Notes: generated from the letters alone by a model not told the origin. A stretch of DNA of 64,000 bases from Prauserella isguenensis (GCF_014191605.1 NZ_JACHWU010000005.1:62001-126000); one strand, 5' to 3'. Shown: positions 26,291 through 35,763, counted from the stretch's first letter. A program made the numbers and translations.

Positions 26291-26695
26291 ATGGACCACA
26301 TCCGTTGTGTCGGCGGCATCGTGCACGACACCGACGGCAGGCTGCTGCTCATCCGGCGGGCCAACGAACCTGCGCGGGGCCGCTGGTCACTGCCGGGAGG
26401 ACGGGTCGAGCCGGGCGAGACGGACCGCGACGCGGTCGTGCGGGAACTTGCCGAGGAGACCGGGCTGACCGTCGAGGCGGGCGCACTCGTGGGCCGTGTG
26501 ACGCGCGAGCCCTACCTGATCCACGACTACCGCTGCGTCGTCCGTGGGGGGCGGTTGACCGCAGGAGACGACGCCTCCGACGCCCGGTGGGTCGACCGTG
26601 CCGAGCTCACTCGGATGGAGTACCACGACGAGCTGACAGACAACCTCGTGAGCACATTGCGTGCATGGGGAATGCTGCCTCACGACTCTCCGTGA
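26291..26695 (+). CDS. NUDIX hydrolase
   Basis: 134 aa. The Nudix box GGRVEPGETDRDAVVRELAE continued by ETGL (about 35-58) is complete. Likely hydrolyses an unwanted nucleoside diphosphate derivative. ATG 26291 has AGAGGA four bases before it; residues upstream in frame are arginine-rich noise. Convergent with DUF2332. Confidence 0.9.
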   Translation: MDHIRCVGGIVHDTDGRLLLIRRANEPARGRWSLPGGRVEPGETDRDAVVRELAEETGLTVEAGALVGRVTREPYLIHDYRCVVRGGRLTAGDDASDARWVDRAELTRMEYHDELTDNLVSTLRAWGMLPHDSP

Positions 26696-26751
26696 GGACC
26701 CGCGCGGGCTGTCGTGGCGAACGCCACCGGCGCCCGGGGTGGGGCGGCACC

Positions 26752-27861
26752 TCACCCGCCGAGCCAGGTCATCCGCTGCCCGTGCGGGTCGGCCAGCGCG
26801 AGCGCCTGCCCGCTCGGCGTGCCGTTCTTCCAGGACACAAGGCCTACGGCCGGCCGAGCCGTCGACGCGTAGGCGAGGTCCTCGCGGTGCGGCAGCACGA
26901 GACCGAGCCCGTACTCGTACGGCTCGAGAGACGCCCACCACACCGGCCTCCGCCCGGCGAGTTCACCCAGTGCAGTGACGAACTCGTCGCGGTGCTCCGG
27001 CTCCATGTACATCAGCACGTGACTCGTGAAGACGACGAGGGGCATGCCCTCCGGCACGCGGTCGGCCGCCGTGGACAGGCCACCCGCCGCATCGCCCGCG
27101 ACGAGCTCCGGCACGTCCTTGGCCTGCGCATCCGCGGCCGTGCGCAGCATGCGGATCCGATCCGGCTGGTCGGCCCACACGCACGCCTCGAGCCAGGCGA
27201 GCTCGTCGTCGTCCTGCGCGTCGACCGGGTTGCGGTCGAGGCCGACCTTCGCGCCGACGTTCAGCTTGGTCGGCACCGTCGGCGGCTGGGCCCCGTCGGC
27301 GAGCTCGACCGCACAGTGCAGGCCCACCGGCGTCTTCTTCGGCCCCGCGGCGAGCTGCTCACCACCCGGCAGCCGGTACTGGTAGGCGAACCGGTCCATG
27401 CCCAGCAGCAGTCCGGCGCTGCAGCCGGCCTCGACCAGGCCAACCTTGCCCTTCGCCTCCTTCGCGGCACGCGCCACGGCGGGGTAGAGCACAGCGGCGC
27501 GGTTGACCTCGTTGGTCTGTGTGAAGCGGGTCCGCAGGAGTTCCTTCACCCGGTCACTGCGCTCGAGCAGGAACGTGCGGAACTCGGGCCACGTCGCGCC
27601 GTCCACGCCGTCCATCCCGCCGAGCGACGGGTAGTACCGCGACAGCGGATGGATCGGCTCGGCCTGGATCAGCCGGTGCGCCACCGCCAGCAGCAGATTC
27701 GGGTGCGCGTCACCGCCGGTGCCCGCCTCCAGCAGCAGTGCGGCGACGTCGTCGTCCTCGGCGGCGTGACCCGCGAGGTGCGAGTACAGCGGGGAGATCC
27801 CGGCCGCCTCGTGGTCGGCGAACCGGCGCAGCCGCTCCTTCGCCGTGCCGACGTCAGCCAT
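26752..27861 (-). CDS. DUF2332 protein
   Basis: 369 aa. Sequence landmarks: HPLSRYYPSLGG, VEAGCSAGLLLGMDRFAYQY and VVFTSHVLMYM. GCSAGLLL resembles a methyltransferase-like glycine loop, but no function is established for the DUF2332 family. Stand-alone gene, convergent with the NUDIX gene. Confidence 0.85.
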   Translation of the reverse strand: MADVGTAKERLRRFADHEAAGISPLYSHLAGHAAEDDDVAALLLEAGTGGDAHPNLLLAVAHRLIQAEPIHPLSRYYPSLGGMDGVDGATWPEFRTFLLERSDRVKELLRTRFTQTNEVNRAAVLYPAVARAAKEAKGKVGLVEAGCSAGLLLGMDRFAYQYRLPGGEQLAAGPKKTPVGLHCAVELADGAQPPTVPTKLNVGAKVGLDRNPVDAQDDDELAWLEACVWADQPDRIRMLRTAADAQAKDVPELVAGDAAGGLSTAADRVPEGMPLVVFTSHVLMYMEPEHRDEFVTALGELAGRRPVWWASLEPYEYGLGLVLPHREDLAYASTARPAVGLVSWKNGTPSGQALALADPHGQRMTWLGG

Positions 27862-27963
27862 GCCGCCGCTCCGTCTCGACGACTACCCATGATCCGAACC
27901 GCACGTCAGAGCCCTCCTCGAAGATCCCCCAGCGATGATGCGAGACAACCCTAGAGGTACCCT

Positions 27964-28358
27964 TGACCATCGGCGCGCAACGCGTCAACGCGAGCAACAC
28001 CACGTCGCGTGCAGACCGGCCGGAGGAGGTGAGGAATGCAGATGAGCAGTGACGACAGTCCGCCCAGTACGTCGAATCCGCTCAGTACCCCGAGCCCGCT
28101 CAGTACGGGCACCGCTTCCTCACGCCGGTCCGAATCGGCCTGACTCCCGGCGAGCAGCGCTTCCGACGGTGTCGGAAACCGCACCTCCCTTGCCGTGAGG
28201 CATGCGCCACGGGTCGCAGAGGCGAGTCCCTCGCCTACCGCGGCCCTCACTTCGCTCCAGCGCGGAAGCGGTCCTGAGCACCCGCCCGCGTCGCTGGTCG
28301 AGCACCGGCCCTGCGTGGCACCTCAGTGAGATCCGGCGACACCCAGCCTGGAGAAGCC
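27964..28358 (+). promoter_or_regulatory. Long 5' leader of corA
   Basis: A -10-like TACCCT (27958-27963) would start a leader of about 390 nt. It holds a strong Shine-Dalgarno and a 35-codon ORF (28036-28143), a perfect 7-bp hairpin TTCCGAC-GGT-GTCGGAA (28161-28177) and a GGCGAG-TCC-CTCGCC hairpin further on. No M-box magnesium riboswitch features were recognised. The layout suggests attenuation coupled to translation of the small ORF. Confidence 0.5.
28036..28143 (+). CDS. Proline/acidic leader peptide upstream of corA
   Basis: 35 codons, ATG to TGA, behind AGGAGGTGA, an almost complete match to the 16S anti-Shine-Dalgarno. The peptide opens with an acidic pair and a proline pair (MQMSSDDSPPSTS) and then repeats a P-x-S-T-x-x hexapeptide three times; the underlying DNA repeats are exactly 18 nt (28060, 28078, 28096). 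E. coli MgtL, a magnesium-sensing leader, begins MEPDPTPLP; the resemblance in composition, and the magnesium channel downstream, suggest a sensing leader. Not homologous in sequence; function inferred. Confidence 0.6.
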   Translation: MQMSSDDSPPSTSNPLSTPSPLSTGTASSRRSESA

Positions 28359-29462
28359 ATGCCTGCGATTCCTTCCTTCGGCAACCTGCGGGGCCGCGGC
28401 GGCAGGGGCGTCCGCGGACGCCGCTCCCCCGTGCAGGCCCCGCAGCGCCGGCCGCAGCCGCTGTCGGCGTCCGTCGTCGACTGCGGCGTCTACGTCGGCG
28501 GCGAGCGCAGGCCCGGGACCTGGACGCACGAAGAGGCGGTCCGGGAGGTCCGCGACCGCGACGACGGCTTCGTGTGGATCGGCCTCCACGAGCCGACCGA
28601 GCTCCAGATCCAGGGCATCGCGGAGACGTTCGGGCTGCACGAGCTCGCCGTCGAGGACGCCGTGCACGCGCACCAGCGCCCGAAGCTCGAACGTTACGAC
28701 GAGACGCTGTTCATGGTGTTCCGGACGGTGCGCTACATCGAGCACGAGTCGCCGACGACCGCCAACGAGATCGTCGAGTCCGGCGAGCTGATGGCGTTCC
28801 TCGGCAAGGACTTCATCATCACGGTGCGGCACGGGAACCACACGGGGCTGGCGCGGTTGCGGCGCGAGCTGGACGCCGATCCGGAACGGCTGCAGAACGG
28901 GCCGGCCGACGTCCTGCACGCGATCGCCGACCACGTCGTCGACCACTTCCTCGACGTCACCGACAAGATCGAGGACGACATCGACGAGATGGAAGCCGAG
29001 GTGTTCGCCCCGCGCACCCGCGTCACGTCGGAGCAGATCTATCTGTTCAAACGTGAGGTGCTGGAGCTGCGGCGGGCGGTCTCGCCGCTGGCGACGCCAC
29101 TGCGCAGGCTCTCCGAGGGCTACACCCGGCTCGTACCCGAGGACGTGCGCTCGTACTTCCGCAATGTGCACGACCACGTCACGACCGTCGCCGAACGCGT
29201 CGAGGCGTTCGACGAACTGCTGACGACCCTGGTGGACGCCACGCTGGGGAAGATCACGCTGCAACTGAACTCGGACATGCGCAAGATCACCGCGTGGGCG
29301 GCGATCATCGCCGTGCCGACCGCCATCGCGGGCATCTACGGCATGAACTTCGAGTACATGCCGGAGCTGAACTTCAAGTTCGGCTATCCGCTCGTGCTCG
29401 CGATCATTCTCGGACTCTGTCTGCTGCTCTATCGAATATTCCGGAAGAACCGCTGGCTCTGA
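28359..29462 (+). CDS. corA: CorA-family magnesium/cobalt channel
   Basis: 367 aa. Cytoplasmic N-terminal domain, long helices, and two C-terminal membrane helices with the GMN selectivity motif (YGMNFEYMPEL). Carries divalent cations, chiefly magnesium, inward. ATG 28359 has GGAG five bases upstream; the in-frame ATG 28326 lacks one. Rv1239c is the mycobacterial counterpart, next to lpqY-sugABC there as here. Confidence 0.95.
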   Translation: MPAIPSFGNLRGRGGRGVRGRRSPVQAPQRRPQPLSASVVDCGVYVGGERRPGTWTHEEAVREVRDRDDGFVWIGLHEPTELQIQGIAETFGLHELAVEDAVHAHQRPKLERYDETLFMVFRTVRYIEHESPTTANEIVESGELMAFLGKDFIITVRHGNHTGLARLRRELDADPERLQNGPADVLHAIADHVVDHFLDVTDKIEDDIDEMEAEVFAPRTRVTSEQIYLFKREVLELRRAVSPLATPLRRLSEGYTRLVPEDVRSYFRNVHDHVTTVAERVEAFDELLTTLVDATLGKITLQLNSDMRKITAWAAIIAVPTAIAGIYGMNFEYMPELNFKFGYPLVLAIILGLCLLLYRIFRKNRWL

Positions 29463-29527
29463 GCACCCGCTCGGGCCCGCGCTGAGGGGCACATCCGGTT
29501 TCGATCGATCACTCGTGGGGAGTTGTC

Positions 29528-29644
29528 ATGATCCGCAAGCTCATGGACCTGAAGTTCTGGGGTGTCATGCTGGGCATCGCCTGGCTCGTCATGGTCGTCG
29601 CCCTCATCGCGGTCAACCCCGAGGCCGCAGCGGTGGCCCACTGA
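29528..29644 (+). CDS. 38-residue membrane peptide downstream of corA
   Basis: Begins MIRKLMDLKFWGVMLG, with one hydrophobic helix (about 10-29) and a polar end. GGGGAG lies five bases before the ATG. It follows corA by 65 bp on the same strand and could be a channel-associated small subunit, which is speculation. Codon use and ribosome site support a real gene. Confidence 0.65.
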   Translation: MIRKLMDLKFWGVMLGIAWLVMVVALIAVNPEAAAVAH

Positions 29645-29672
29645 CGCTGCCGACCCACTGCCGGCAACGCGC

Positions 29673-29735
29673 GTGTCCTGCGCTCAGACACGCGTGACCT
29701 GCAGCCGGACGCGCGTGTCCTGCATTCGGGATCAT
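29673..29735 (+). repeat. Array B1: three 21-nt GTGTCCTGC repeats
   Basis: Units begin at 29673, 29694 and 29715, 21 nt apart, consensus GTGTCCTGCNNTCGGACNC. This is the only array in the window not between convergent genes; it precedes the phosphoesterase gene. Confidence 0.9.
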
Positions 29736-29778
29736 CGCCAGGCCCGATTTCGCACGTGTCCCGCGCCCGTGCGAGTCG

Positions 29779-29784
29779 TATCCT
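29779..29784 (+). promoter_or_regulatory. -10 element for leaderless phosphoesterase transcript
   Basis: TATCCT followed by six bases and the ATG at 29791. The spacing places the transcript start on the start codon, and no ribosome site exists upstream, so translation is probably leaderless. Confidence 0.6.
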
Positions 29785-29790
29785 GTCGCC

Positions 29791-30441
29791 ATGGTGCGAG
29801 CGCTGGTGGTCGCCGACGAGGTCGACGAGTCGCTGTGGTGCGGCCGTCAGGTCGACCTGGCCGTCGACGTCGTGCTCGGCGCGGGCGACCTGCCGTTCGG
29901 CTACCTGGAGCACCTCGCCGACCTGGTGGACGTACCGGTGGTGTTCGTGCCGGGCAACCACGACCCGGACCTGACCGGGTTCACGCGCCACCGCGGACTG
30001 TCGCTGCGCGGTGGAATCCCGACGTCGTGGCCCGGCCCCGCGGGCGGGATCGACGCGGACGGCCGCGTGGTCACGGTCGCGGGACTGCGGATCGCGGGGC
30101 TCGGCGGGTCGGTGTGTTACAACGGCGGGCCGAACCAGTGGACGCAACGGGCGCAGGCGCGTCGCTCGCGGAGGCTGGTGCGACGCGCCCGCGGCCGGCC
30201 GGTGGACGTCCTGCTGACCCACTCGCCGCCGCGCGGGGTCGGCGACCGCGAGGACCCGCCCCACCACGGCTTCGACTGTCTACACGAGACGGTCCACCGG
30301 CTGCGCCCGCGGTGGCTGCTGCACGGGCACATCCACCCTCACGGCGAGGCCGTGGCCGACCGCAGGCTCGACGGCACGACGGTGCGCAACGTCGTGGGCA
30401 GCCACGTGCTCGAACTCGGGTCGCTGGTGCAGCCGGCATGA
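29791..30441 (+). CDS. Metallophosphoesterase
   Basis: 216 aa. Calcineurin-like motifs in order: GAGDLPFGY (GD), FVPGNHDPD (GNHD), LTHSPP and HGHIHPHG (GHxH). The usual first DxH motif is reduced to VADEVDE near the start, so one metal ligand is uncertain. Substrate unknown. Its stop overlaps the next start (ATGA), giving a two-gene operon. Confidence 0.87.
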   Translation: MVRALVVADEVDESLWCGRQVDLAVDVVLGAGDLPFGYLEHLADLVDVPVVFVPGNHDPDLTGFTRHRGLSLRGGIPTSWPGPAGGIDADGRVVTVAGLRIAGLGGSVCYNGGPNQWTQRAQARRSRRLVRRARGRPVDVLLTHSPPRGVGDREDPPHHGFDCLHETVHRLRPRWLLHGHIHPHGEAVADRRLDGTTVRNVVGSHVLELGSLVQPA

Positions 30442-31280
30442 GCCGCGACACCGGATTCCCCCGCGCCGACGCGGAACACGACTTCCTGCGCGCCCGCAGA
30501 CGGCAGGTGCTGTCGCGGCTCTCGACGTGGCTGCGCCGTGAACCCGACGACGTCAACATCACGCTGCCGTTCGACGAGGTCGTCGCCGCGCTCGGCTGGG
30601 AGGGCCAGCGGCGCCTGGGGCTGCGGGTGATCACGCTGGACAGCATCGTCGGCAGCGTGGACCGCGACTCCGACTTCGACCGCCGGTTCCGGCCGACGTC
30701 GGGCAAGGTGCGGCAGCGCTGGGAGCGGCTCGCGCTGGCCAGCCGCCGCGGGGAGTCGATACCGCCGGTCGAGGTGTACCGGGTGGGCGAGCTGCACTTC
30801 GTCATCGACGGCCACCACCGCGTGTCCGTGGCGCACGCGCTGGGGCTCGGCACGATCGACGCGTTCGTCACCGAGGTCCGCACGAAACTCGACCCCGCGG
30901 GCATCCGCTACCGGGGCGATCTGATCGTCAAGGACTACCGGCGGCTGTTCCTGGCGCGTGTGCCGCTGACCGGCGAGGCTCGCGCTTCGGTCATCGTCAC
31001 CGACCCGTGGGACTACGCCGAGCTCGGCGAACACGTCGAGGCATGGGGGTTCCGGCTGATGCAGGACTCGGGCACGTTCCTCGACCGGGCCACGATCGCC
31101 GCGCGGTGGTACGCCGACGAGTACCAGCCGGTGGTGCGGATGCTGCGGCAGGCCGATCTCGTCGGGACCCGGACCGAGGCCGAGGCGTACCTGTGGGTCG
31201 CGGGCGAACGCTACCGCCTCATCCGGACCCACAGCTGGGATGACGACCTCTTCGAGGCACTGCGCGCCCGGCGGCGCTGA
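30438..31280 (+). CDS. ParB/sulfiredoxin-fold domain protein
   Basis: 280 aa. A central segment PPVEVYRVGELHFVIDGHHRVSVAHALG matches the ParB/Srx N-terminal fold (IDGHHR in place of the usual DGxHR). No helix-turn-helix of true chromosome-partition ParB is evident and no ParA is near, so a partitioning role is unlikely. Coupled by 4 nt to the phosphoesterase. Function unknown. Confidence 0.75.
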   Translation: MSRDTGFPRADAEHDFLRARRRQVLSRLSTWLRREPDDVNITLPFDEVVAALGWEGQRRLGLRVITLDSIVGSVDRDSDFDRRFRPTSGKVRQRWERLALASRRGESIPPVEVYRVGELHFVIDGHHRVSVAHALGLGTIDAFVTEVRTKLDPAGIRYRGDLIVKDYRRLFLARVPLTGEARASVIVTDPWDYAELGEHVEAWGFRLMQDSGTFLDRATIAARWYADEYQPVVRMLRQADLVGTRTEAEAYLWVAGERYRLIRTHSWDDDLFEALRARRR

Positions 31281-31325
31281 CCGCACGTCGGGCCCCGAAC
31301 CGCTGGCCCGGATCACCGCCGAACC

Positions 31326-31367
31326 GGCGAAGGTGCGCTCGCGGACGTGCCGGAGCGCACCTTCGCC
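31326..31367. terminator. Convergent terminator hairpin
   Basis: Perfect 15-bp stem (31326-31340 with 31353-31367) and 12-nt loop, between the ends of the ParB-like gene and sugC. Suits a shared bidirectional terminator. Confidence 0.8.
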
Positions 31368-31379
31368 GCGCGGACCTGC

Positions 31380-32561
31380 TCAGCCGTCGAACGTCAGGTT
31401 CCTGCCCGACGTCGGGTCGAACAGCTGGAGACGGTCCGGGTCGAACCACACCTCCAGCGCCCCACCCTCGGCGGCGGCCGACGCCGCGTCGAGCCGGGTC
31501 ACGATCGTCGATCCGCTGCCGGGCACGTCCGCCGAGCCGGCGTCGGCGGCGAGCTCCGCCAGCTCCTCGTTGACGGCCGTCTGCTCCTCGAGGGAGAAGT
31601 ACGCGTACTTCTCGGCGCCCATCGACTCGAGGACGTCCACGGTGGAACGGAACGTCGCACCGGACTCGCGGTGTTTGTCGTCCACGAGCGAGACGTCCTC
31701 GAAATGCTCGGGGCGGATACCCGCGATGACCTCGCGTGGCCCGCCCGCCGCCTCGACGAGGCTCCGCACCCGGTCGGTGAGCGGCACCGTGCCGAGGGGG
31801 CTCTTGATCGCCCCGTCCTCCAGCGCGGCCGGAACGAAGTTCATCGACGGAGAGCCGATGAAGCCGGCGACGAACAGGTTGGCAGGCTGGTCGTAGAGGA
31901 ACTGCGGCGAGCCGATCTGCTGTACGTGGCCGCCGCGCAGTACGACGACACGGTCGCCGAGCGTCATCGCCTCGGTCTGGTCGTGCGTGACGTACACGGT
32001 CGTCGTACCGAGCTGCTTCTGCAGTTTCGACACCGACGTGCGCATCTGCCCGCGCAGCTTGGCGTCCAGGTTGGACAGCGGTTCGTCCATGAGGAACGCC
32101 TTCGGGCTGCGCACGATCGCGCGACCCATCGCGACCCGCTGGCGCTGCCCACCGGACAGGTTCGCGGGCCTGCGGTCGAGGTGCTGTTGCAGGTCGAGGA
32201 TCCGTGCCGCCTCCTCGACCTTCTCGTTGACGGTCGCGTCGTCGACCTTCGCCAGCCGCAGCGGGAACGCCATGTTCTCCCGCACGCTCATGTGCGGGTA
32301 CAGCGCGTACGACTGGAACACCATCGCGATGTCGCGGTCCTTCGGCGACTTCTCGTTGGCACGCGCTCCGTCGATCCGCAGTTCGCCGCCCGAGATGTCC
32401 TCGAGGCCCGCGATCATGTTCAGGGCGGTCGATTTACCGCACCCCGACGGGCCGACCAGGATGATGAACTCACCGTCGGCGATCTCGATGTTCATCTCGG
32501 ACACGGCGCGCGCCCCGTCGGGGTAACGCTTGGTCACCTTGTCGAGCACGATGTCTGCCAT
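31380..32561 (-). CDS. sugC: Trehalose ABC importer ATPase SugC
   Basis: 393 aa, same length as recalled for mycobacterial SugC. Walker A GPSGCGKST (38-46), signature LSGGQRQR, Walker B AFLMDEPLSNLD, H-loop THDQ, followed by a C-terminal OB/TOBE regulatory domain (MalK type). Energises uptake of trehalose released at the cell envelope. It lies 4 nt after sugB. Confidence 0.93.
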   Translation of the reverse strand: MADIVLDKVTKRYPDGARAVSEMNIEIADGEFIILVGPSGCGKSTALNMIAGLEDISGGELRIDGARANEKSPKDRDIAMVFQSYALYPHMSVRENMAFPLRLAKVDDATVNEKVEEAARILDLQQHLDRRPANLSGGQRQRVAMGRAIVRSPKAFLMDEPLSNLDAKLRGQMRTSVSKLQKQLGTTTVYVTHDQTEAMTLGDRVVVLRGGHVQQIGSPQFLYDQPANLFVAGFIGSPSMNFVPAALEDGAIKSPLGTVPLTDRVRSLVEAAGGPREVIAGIRPEHFEDVSLVDDKHRESGATFRSTVDVLESMGAEKYAYFSLEEQTAVNEELAELAADAGSADVPGSGSTIVTRLDAASAAAEGGALEVWFDPDRLQLFDPTSGRNLTFDG

Positions 32562-32565
32562 TGCC

Positions 32566-33405
32566 TTACCCCTTCACGGCACCGGACGTCAGCCCCGCGA
32601 CGATGCGGCGCTGGAAGAACAACACGAACAGAATGATCGGAATGGTGATCACCACGGCGGCTGCGGAGATCGTTCCCGTCGGGTCGTCGAACTGCGAGGT
32701 CCCGGTGAAGAACGACAGGGCCGCGGGAACGGTTCGCGATGCCTCGGTCGAGGTCAGCGAGATCGCGAACAGGAAGTCGTTCCAGCAGAGGATGAACACC
32801 AGGATCGCCGTGGTGAACACACCCGGTGCCGCCAGCGGGGCGATCACCCTCCGGAAGGCCTGAGCCGGTGTGGCGCCGTCCATCTTGGCCGCCTTCTCCA
32901 GCTCCCACGGGATCTCGCGGAAGAACGACGAGAGCGTGTAGATCGCCAGCGGCAGCGCGAACGTGATGTACGGCAGGATCAGGCCGGGCCACGTGTCGAA
33001 GAGGCCCAGTTGCCGCTCGATGTTGAACAGCGGCGTGACCAGCGAGATCTGCGGGAACATCGCGATCAGCAGCGACACCCCGACGAGCAGTTTCTTGCCG
33101 GGGAAGTCGAGCCGGGCGATCGCGTACGCCGCCATCATGCCGAGCACGACCGCGATGAACGTGGCGATGAGCGCGATGCCGATCGAGTTGAACAACGGCC
33201 GGATGAACTCGGTCGTCGCGAAGATGTCCCTGTAGTTCTGCAGCGTCCATTCCCGCGGGATGAAGTTCCCGTCGGCGATCGTGTCCTTGGTCTTGAGCGA
33301 CAACGACGCGATCCACAGCACCGGGACGAGCGCGTACACCACGACGATGATGTCGAGCAGCGCCCAGCGCGCCTTGCGGCCTGCAGTGGCCGTCTGCATT
33401 GCCAT
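32566..33405 (-). CDS. sugB: Trehalose ABC importer permease SugB
   Basis: 279 aa, six membrane helices. The EAA loop contacting the ATPase is [19 protein letters not shown]. MalG-type permease. ATG overlaps the sugA stop by one base. Confidence 0.92.
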   Translation of the reverse strand: MAMQTATAGRKARWALLDIIVVVYALVPVLWIASLSLKTKDTIADGNFIPREWTLQNYRDIFATTEFIRPLFNSIGIALIATFIAVVLGMMAAYAIARLDFPGKKLLVGVSLLIAMFPQISLVTPLFNIERQLGLFDTWPGLILPYITFALPLAIYTLSSFFREIPWELEKAAKMDGATPAQAFRRVIAPLAAPGVFTTAILVFILCWNDFLFAISLTSTEASRTVPAALSFFTGTSQFDDPTGTISAAAVVITIPIILFVLFFQRRIVAGLTSGAVKG

Positions 33406-34361
33406 CAGCGCTTACCTCCGTCGTCGCTGCCCGGCGCGGCCGTGCCGAAGCCCTTGACGAACAGGAACGCGATCAGCGCCACCGTCAGGAAGATCAGCAC
33501 CGCCATGGCGGATCCGATACCGAGATTCAGCCCCTTGATGAGGTTGTTGTAGGTCTGCATCGACACCGACGACGTGTCGTTCGAGCCGCCCGTGAGCACG
33601 AAGATGTTGTCGAAGATCCGGAACGCGTCGAGTGTGCGGAACAGCAACGCCACCAGGATCGCCGGCTTCATCACCGGCAGCATCACCTTGGTGAACCGCT
33701 GCCAGGCGTTCGCCCCGTCCATCGAGGCGGCACGCATCAGGTCGTCGGGTACGAGCGCCAGGCCCGCCATCAGCAGCAGCGCCATGAACGGCGTCGTCTT
33801 CCACACCTCGGCCAGCGCGATGATCAGCAACGACGGCCCGTACTCGGTGAGCGGGGCGCCGCCCTCGGCGAGGAGGTTGGCGAGATACCCCGTTTCGGGT
33901 GTCCAGGCGTAGTACCACGAGAACGCGGCCGCCACGGTGACGATGCCGTACGGGATCAGCGCGACCGTCCGGACCAGCCCGCGCCCGACGAGGGTGCGGT
34001 GCATGACCAGCGCCAGCGCCATGCCGAGCACGAACTCGATGGCGACGGTGACCACCGTGATCAGCATCGTCGTGCCGAAGGCGGTCCACCAGTAGGGGTT
34101 CGACAGCACCGCGATGTAGTTGTCGAGCCCGACGAACTCCTGCTCGCCGGGGAACCGCAGGTCGTAGCGCTGCAGCGACAGCCAGATCGAATAGACGATC
34201 GGATACCCGGTGACGGCGAGCATGACGATCGCCGCGGGTGCGCACAGCAGCCAGCCGAGCCTGCGTTCGGCCTTCCGGCCTTCGCTGAGCCTGGCCTTCT
34301 TCGGTGTCCCCGTCGACGCCGCAGGCTCCCCGCCCGATGCGTCGGTGACCGCGTGGCTCAT
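33405..34361 (-). CDS. sugA: Trehalose ABC importer permease SugA
   Basis: 318 aa, MalF-type permease with six helices after a polar N-terminus. EAA-like loop: [21 protein letters not shown] overlaps the lpqY stop by 4 nt, so binding protein and permeases are coupled. Confidence 0.92.
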   Translation of the reverse strand: MSHAVTDASGGEPAASTGTPKKARLSEGRKAERRLGWLLCAPAAIVMLAVTGYPIVYSIWLSLQRYDLRFPGEQEFVGLDNYIAVLSNPYWWTAFGTTMLITVVTVAIEFVLGMALALVMHRTLVGRGLVRTVALIPYGIVTVAAAFSWYYAWTPETGYLANLLAEGGAPLTEYGPSLLIIALAEVWKTTPFMALLLMAGLALVPDDLMRAASMDGANAWQRFTKVMLPVMKPAILVALLFRTLDAFRIFDNIFVLTGGSNDTSSVSMQTYNNLIKGLNLGIGSAMAVLIFLTVALIAFLFVKGFGTAAPGSDDGGKR

Positions 34362-35683
34362 GGGATCACGCCCTTCGAGTCGAGCGCGGCGGTGAGTTCC
34401 TCACGGAGCCGCTCCGCCGTGCGCTGAGGGTCGATTTCGGACGGTGGCGACAGCACCTTGGCCATCACCGTGGACAGATTCTGGTACGCGGGCGTCAGCG
34501 GCCGGACCGCCGAGTTCTGCAGCGCCTCCTTGATCGTCCCGCGCATCGGGTACTCCGTCGCCATGCTCGGGTTGTCCTCGGGGTCGGCGGGCTTCGACGG
34601 ATCGAGCGGCTCGGTGTCGTCGTAGACCGTCTCGATACTCGGCGGCACGCCGTCCTTCAGCGCCGAGTACTTCTGGTGCTCGGCGCTGCGCAGGCACAAC
34701 GCGGCCTCGAACGCCGCGGGCTTGTTCGTCGACGCCGACGAGACGGCCAGGTCGTAGCCGCCGATGGTGCTGCGGCCCGGTTCGCCCTGCTGGACGCTCG
34801 GGTACGGCGCCCACTTGAAGTGCTGCAGCGTGTCCGGCTTCTCCGCGGCGTACGAGGCGTAGACGAACGGCCAGTTGATCTCGAACGCGCCGCGGCCCTG
34901 CTGCATCGCCAGGCGAACCTCGTCCTCCTGCTGGTTCGTCAACGACGGGTCCGTCAGCCCGGAGGTTGTGATCTCCTTGAGGATCCGCAACGCCTCGACG
35001 GCGCCCTCGTCGATGATCACGCGTTCGCCGTCGTCGGAGAGAATGCGCCCGCCCGCCGACGCGACGAGGGAGTTGTAGAACACGACGAGGCCCTCGTACT
35101 GGGCGCCGGTGAACAGGATCTGGTGCGGTTCGCCCTCACGCTTGAGCCGTTTCGAATCCCGGATCATCTCGTCCCATGTGGATGGCGGTTCCGGCGTGAG
35201 GCGGTCGTCGTACCACAGCAACTGGACGTTCGTGTTCTTCGGCGCGGCCCAGAGTCTGTCGTCCCACTGCGCGGTCGCCAGCGGACCCGGCAGCACGTCG
35301 CGCTCCGCCTCGGCCTTGCGGTCGCCGGTCCACTCCTCGATCCAGCCCGCCTCGGCGAACTCCGGCACCCACGTGACGTCGAGCCCCAGCACGTCCATCG
35401 TCTCGTCACCCGCCGCGAGCCTGCGGACCATCTGCTCCCGCTGACCGTCGGCGTCACGGGGCAGCTTGTGATAGACGATCCGGTACCGGCCGTCGGCCTG
35501 CTCGTTGCAGTCGTCGACGACCGTCTGGAAGTTGTCCTCCGGGGCGTAGTAGACGTCGATCGTCCGGTTGTCGTCGGTGCCGCATGCGGTGACCAGGCCG
35601 GCCCCGGTGACCAGTGCGCAGGCCAGCACCGCCGCCCGTGCGGGTGGTCGGTGCCTGCGCGGCCGCGTCGGCGGTAGCGCCAT
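34358..35683 (-). CDS. lpqY: Trehalose-binding lipoprotein LpqY
   Basis: 441 aa extracellular solute-binding protein. A signal peptide ends in lipobox LVTAC with lipidated C34, followed by a type-1 extracellular binding domain (family 1). With SugABC it recovers trehalose freed during mycolate or cell-wall metabolism in mycolata; the exact sugar here is inferred from operon layout. ATG 35683 follows a GGAGGAGGAG; the upstream in-frame ATG 35806 is rejected because it would bury the signal peptide. Confidence 0.9.
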   Translation of the reverse strand: MALPPTRPRRHRPPARAAVLACALVTGAGLVTACGTDDNRTIDVYYAPEDNFQTVVDDCNEQADGRYRIVYHKLPRDADGQREQMVRRLAAGDETMDVLGLDVTWVPEFAEAGWIEEWTGDRKAEAERDVLPGPLATAQWDDRLWAAPKNTNVQLLWYDDRLTPEPPSTWDEMIRDSKRLKREGEPHQILFTGAQYEGLVVFYNSLVASAGGRILSDDGERVIIDEGAVEALRILKEITTSGLTDPSLTNQQEDEVRLAMQQGRGAFEINWPFVYASYAAEKPDTLQHFKWAPYPSVQQGEPGRSTIGGYDLAVSSASTNKPAAFEAALCLRSAEHQKYSALKDGVPPSIETVYDDTEPLDPSKPADPEDNPSMATEYPMRGTIKEALQNSAVRPLTPAYQNLSTVMAKVLSPPSEIDPQRTAERLREELTAALDSKGVIP

Positions 35684-35763
35684 CTCCTCCTCCTCCACGT
35701 AGTACACGCGGGACCGGAGGAATCGGCCTCCGCACCCCGTCGTGCGTGAGAATCCAGAATCGC

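Noticed and set aside
27964-28358. M-box magnesium riboswitch before corA
   Set aside because: The conserved M-box core was not recognisable; the leader is better explained by the small ORF and hairpins.
30438-31280. Chromosome-partition ParB
   Set aside because: No ParB helix-turn-helix, no ParA and no parS-like palindrome seen.
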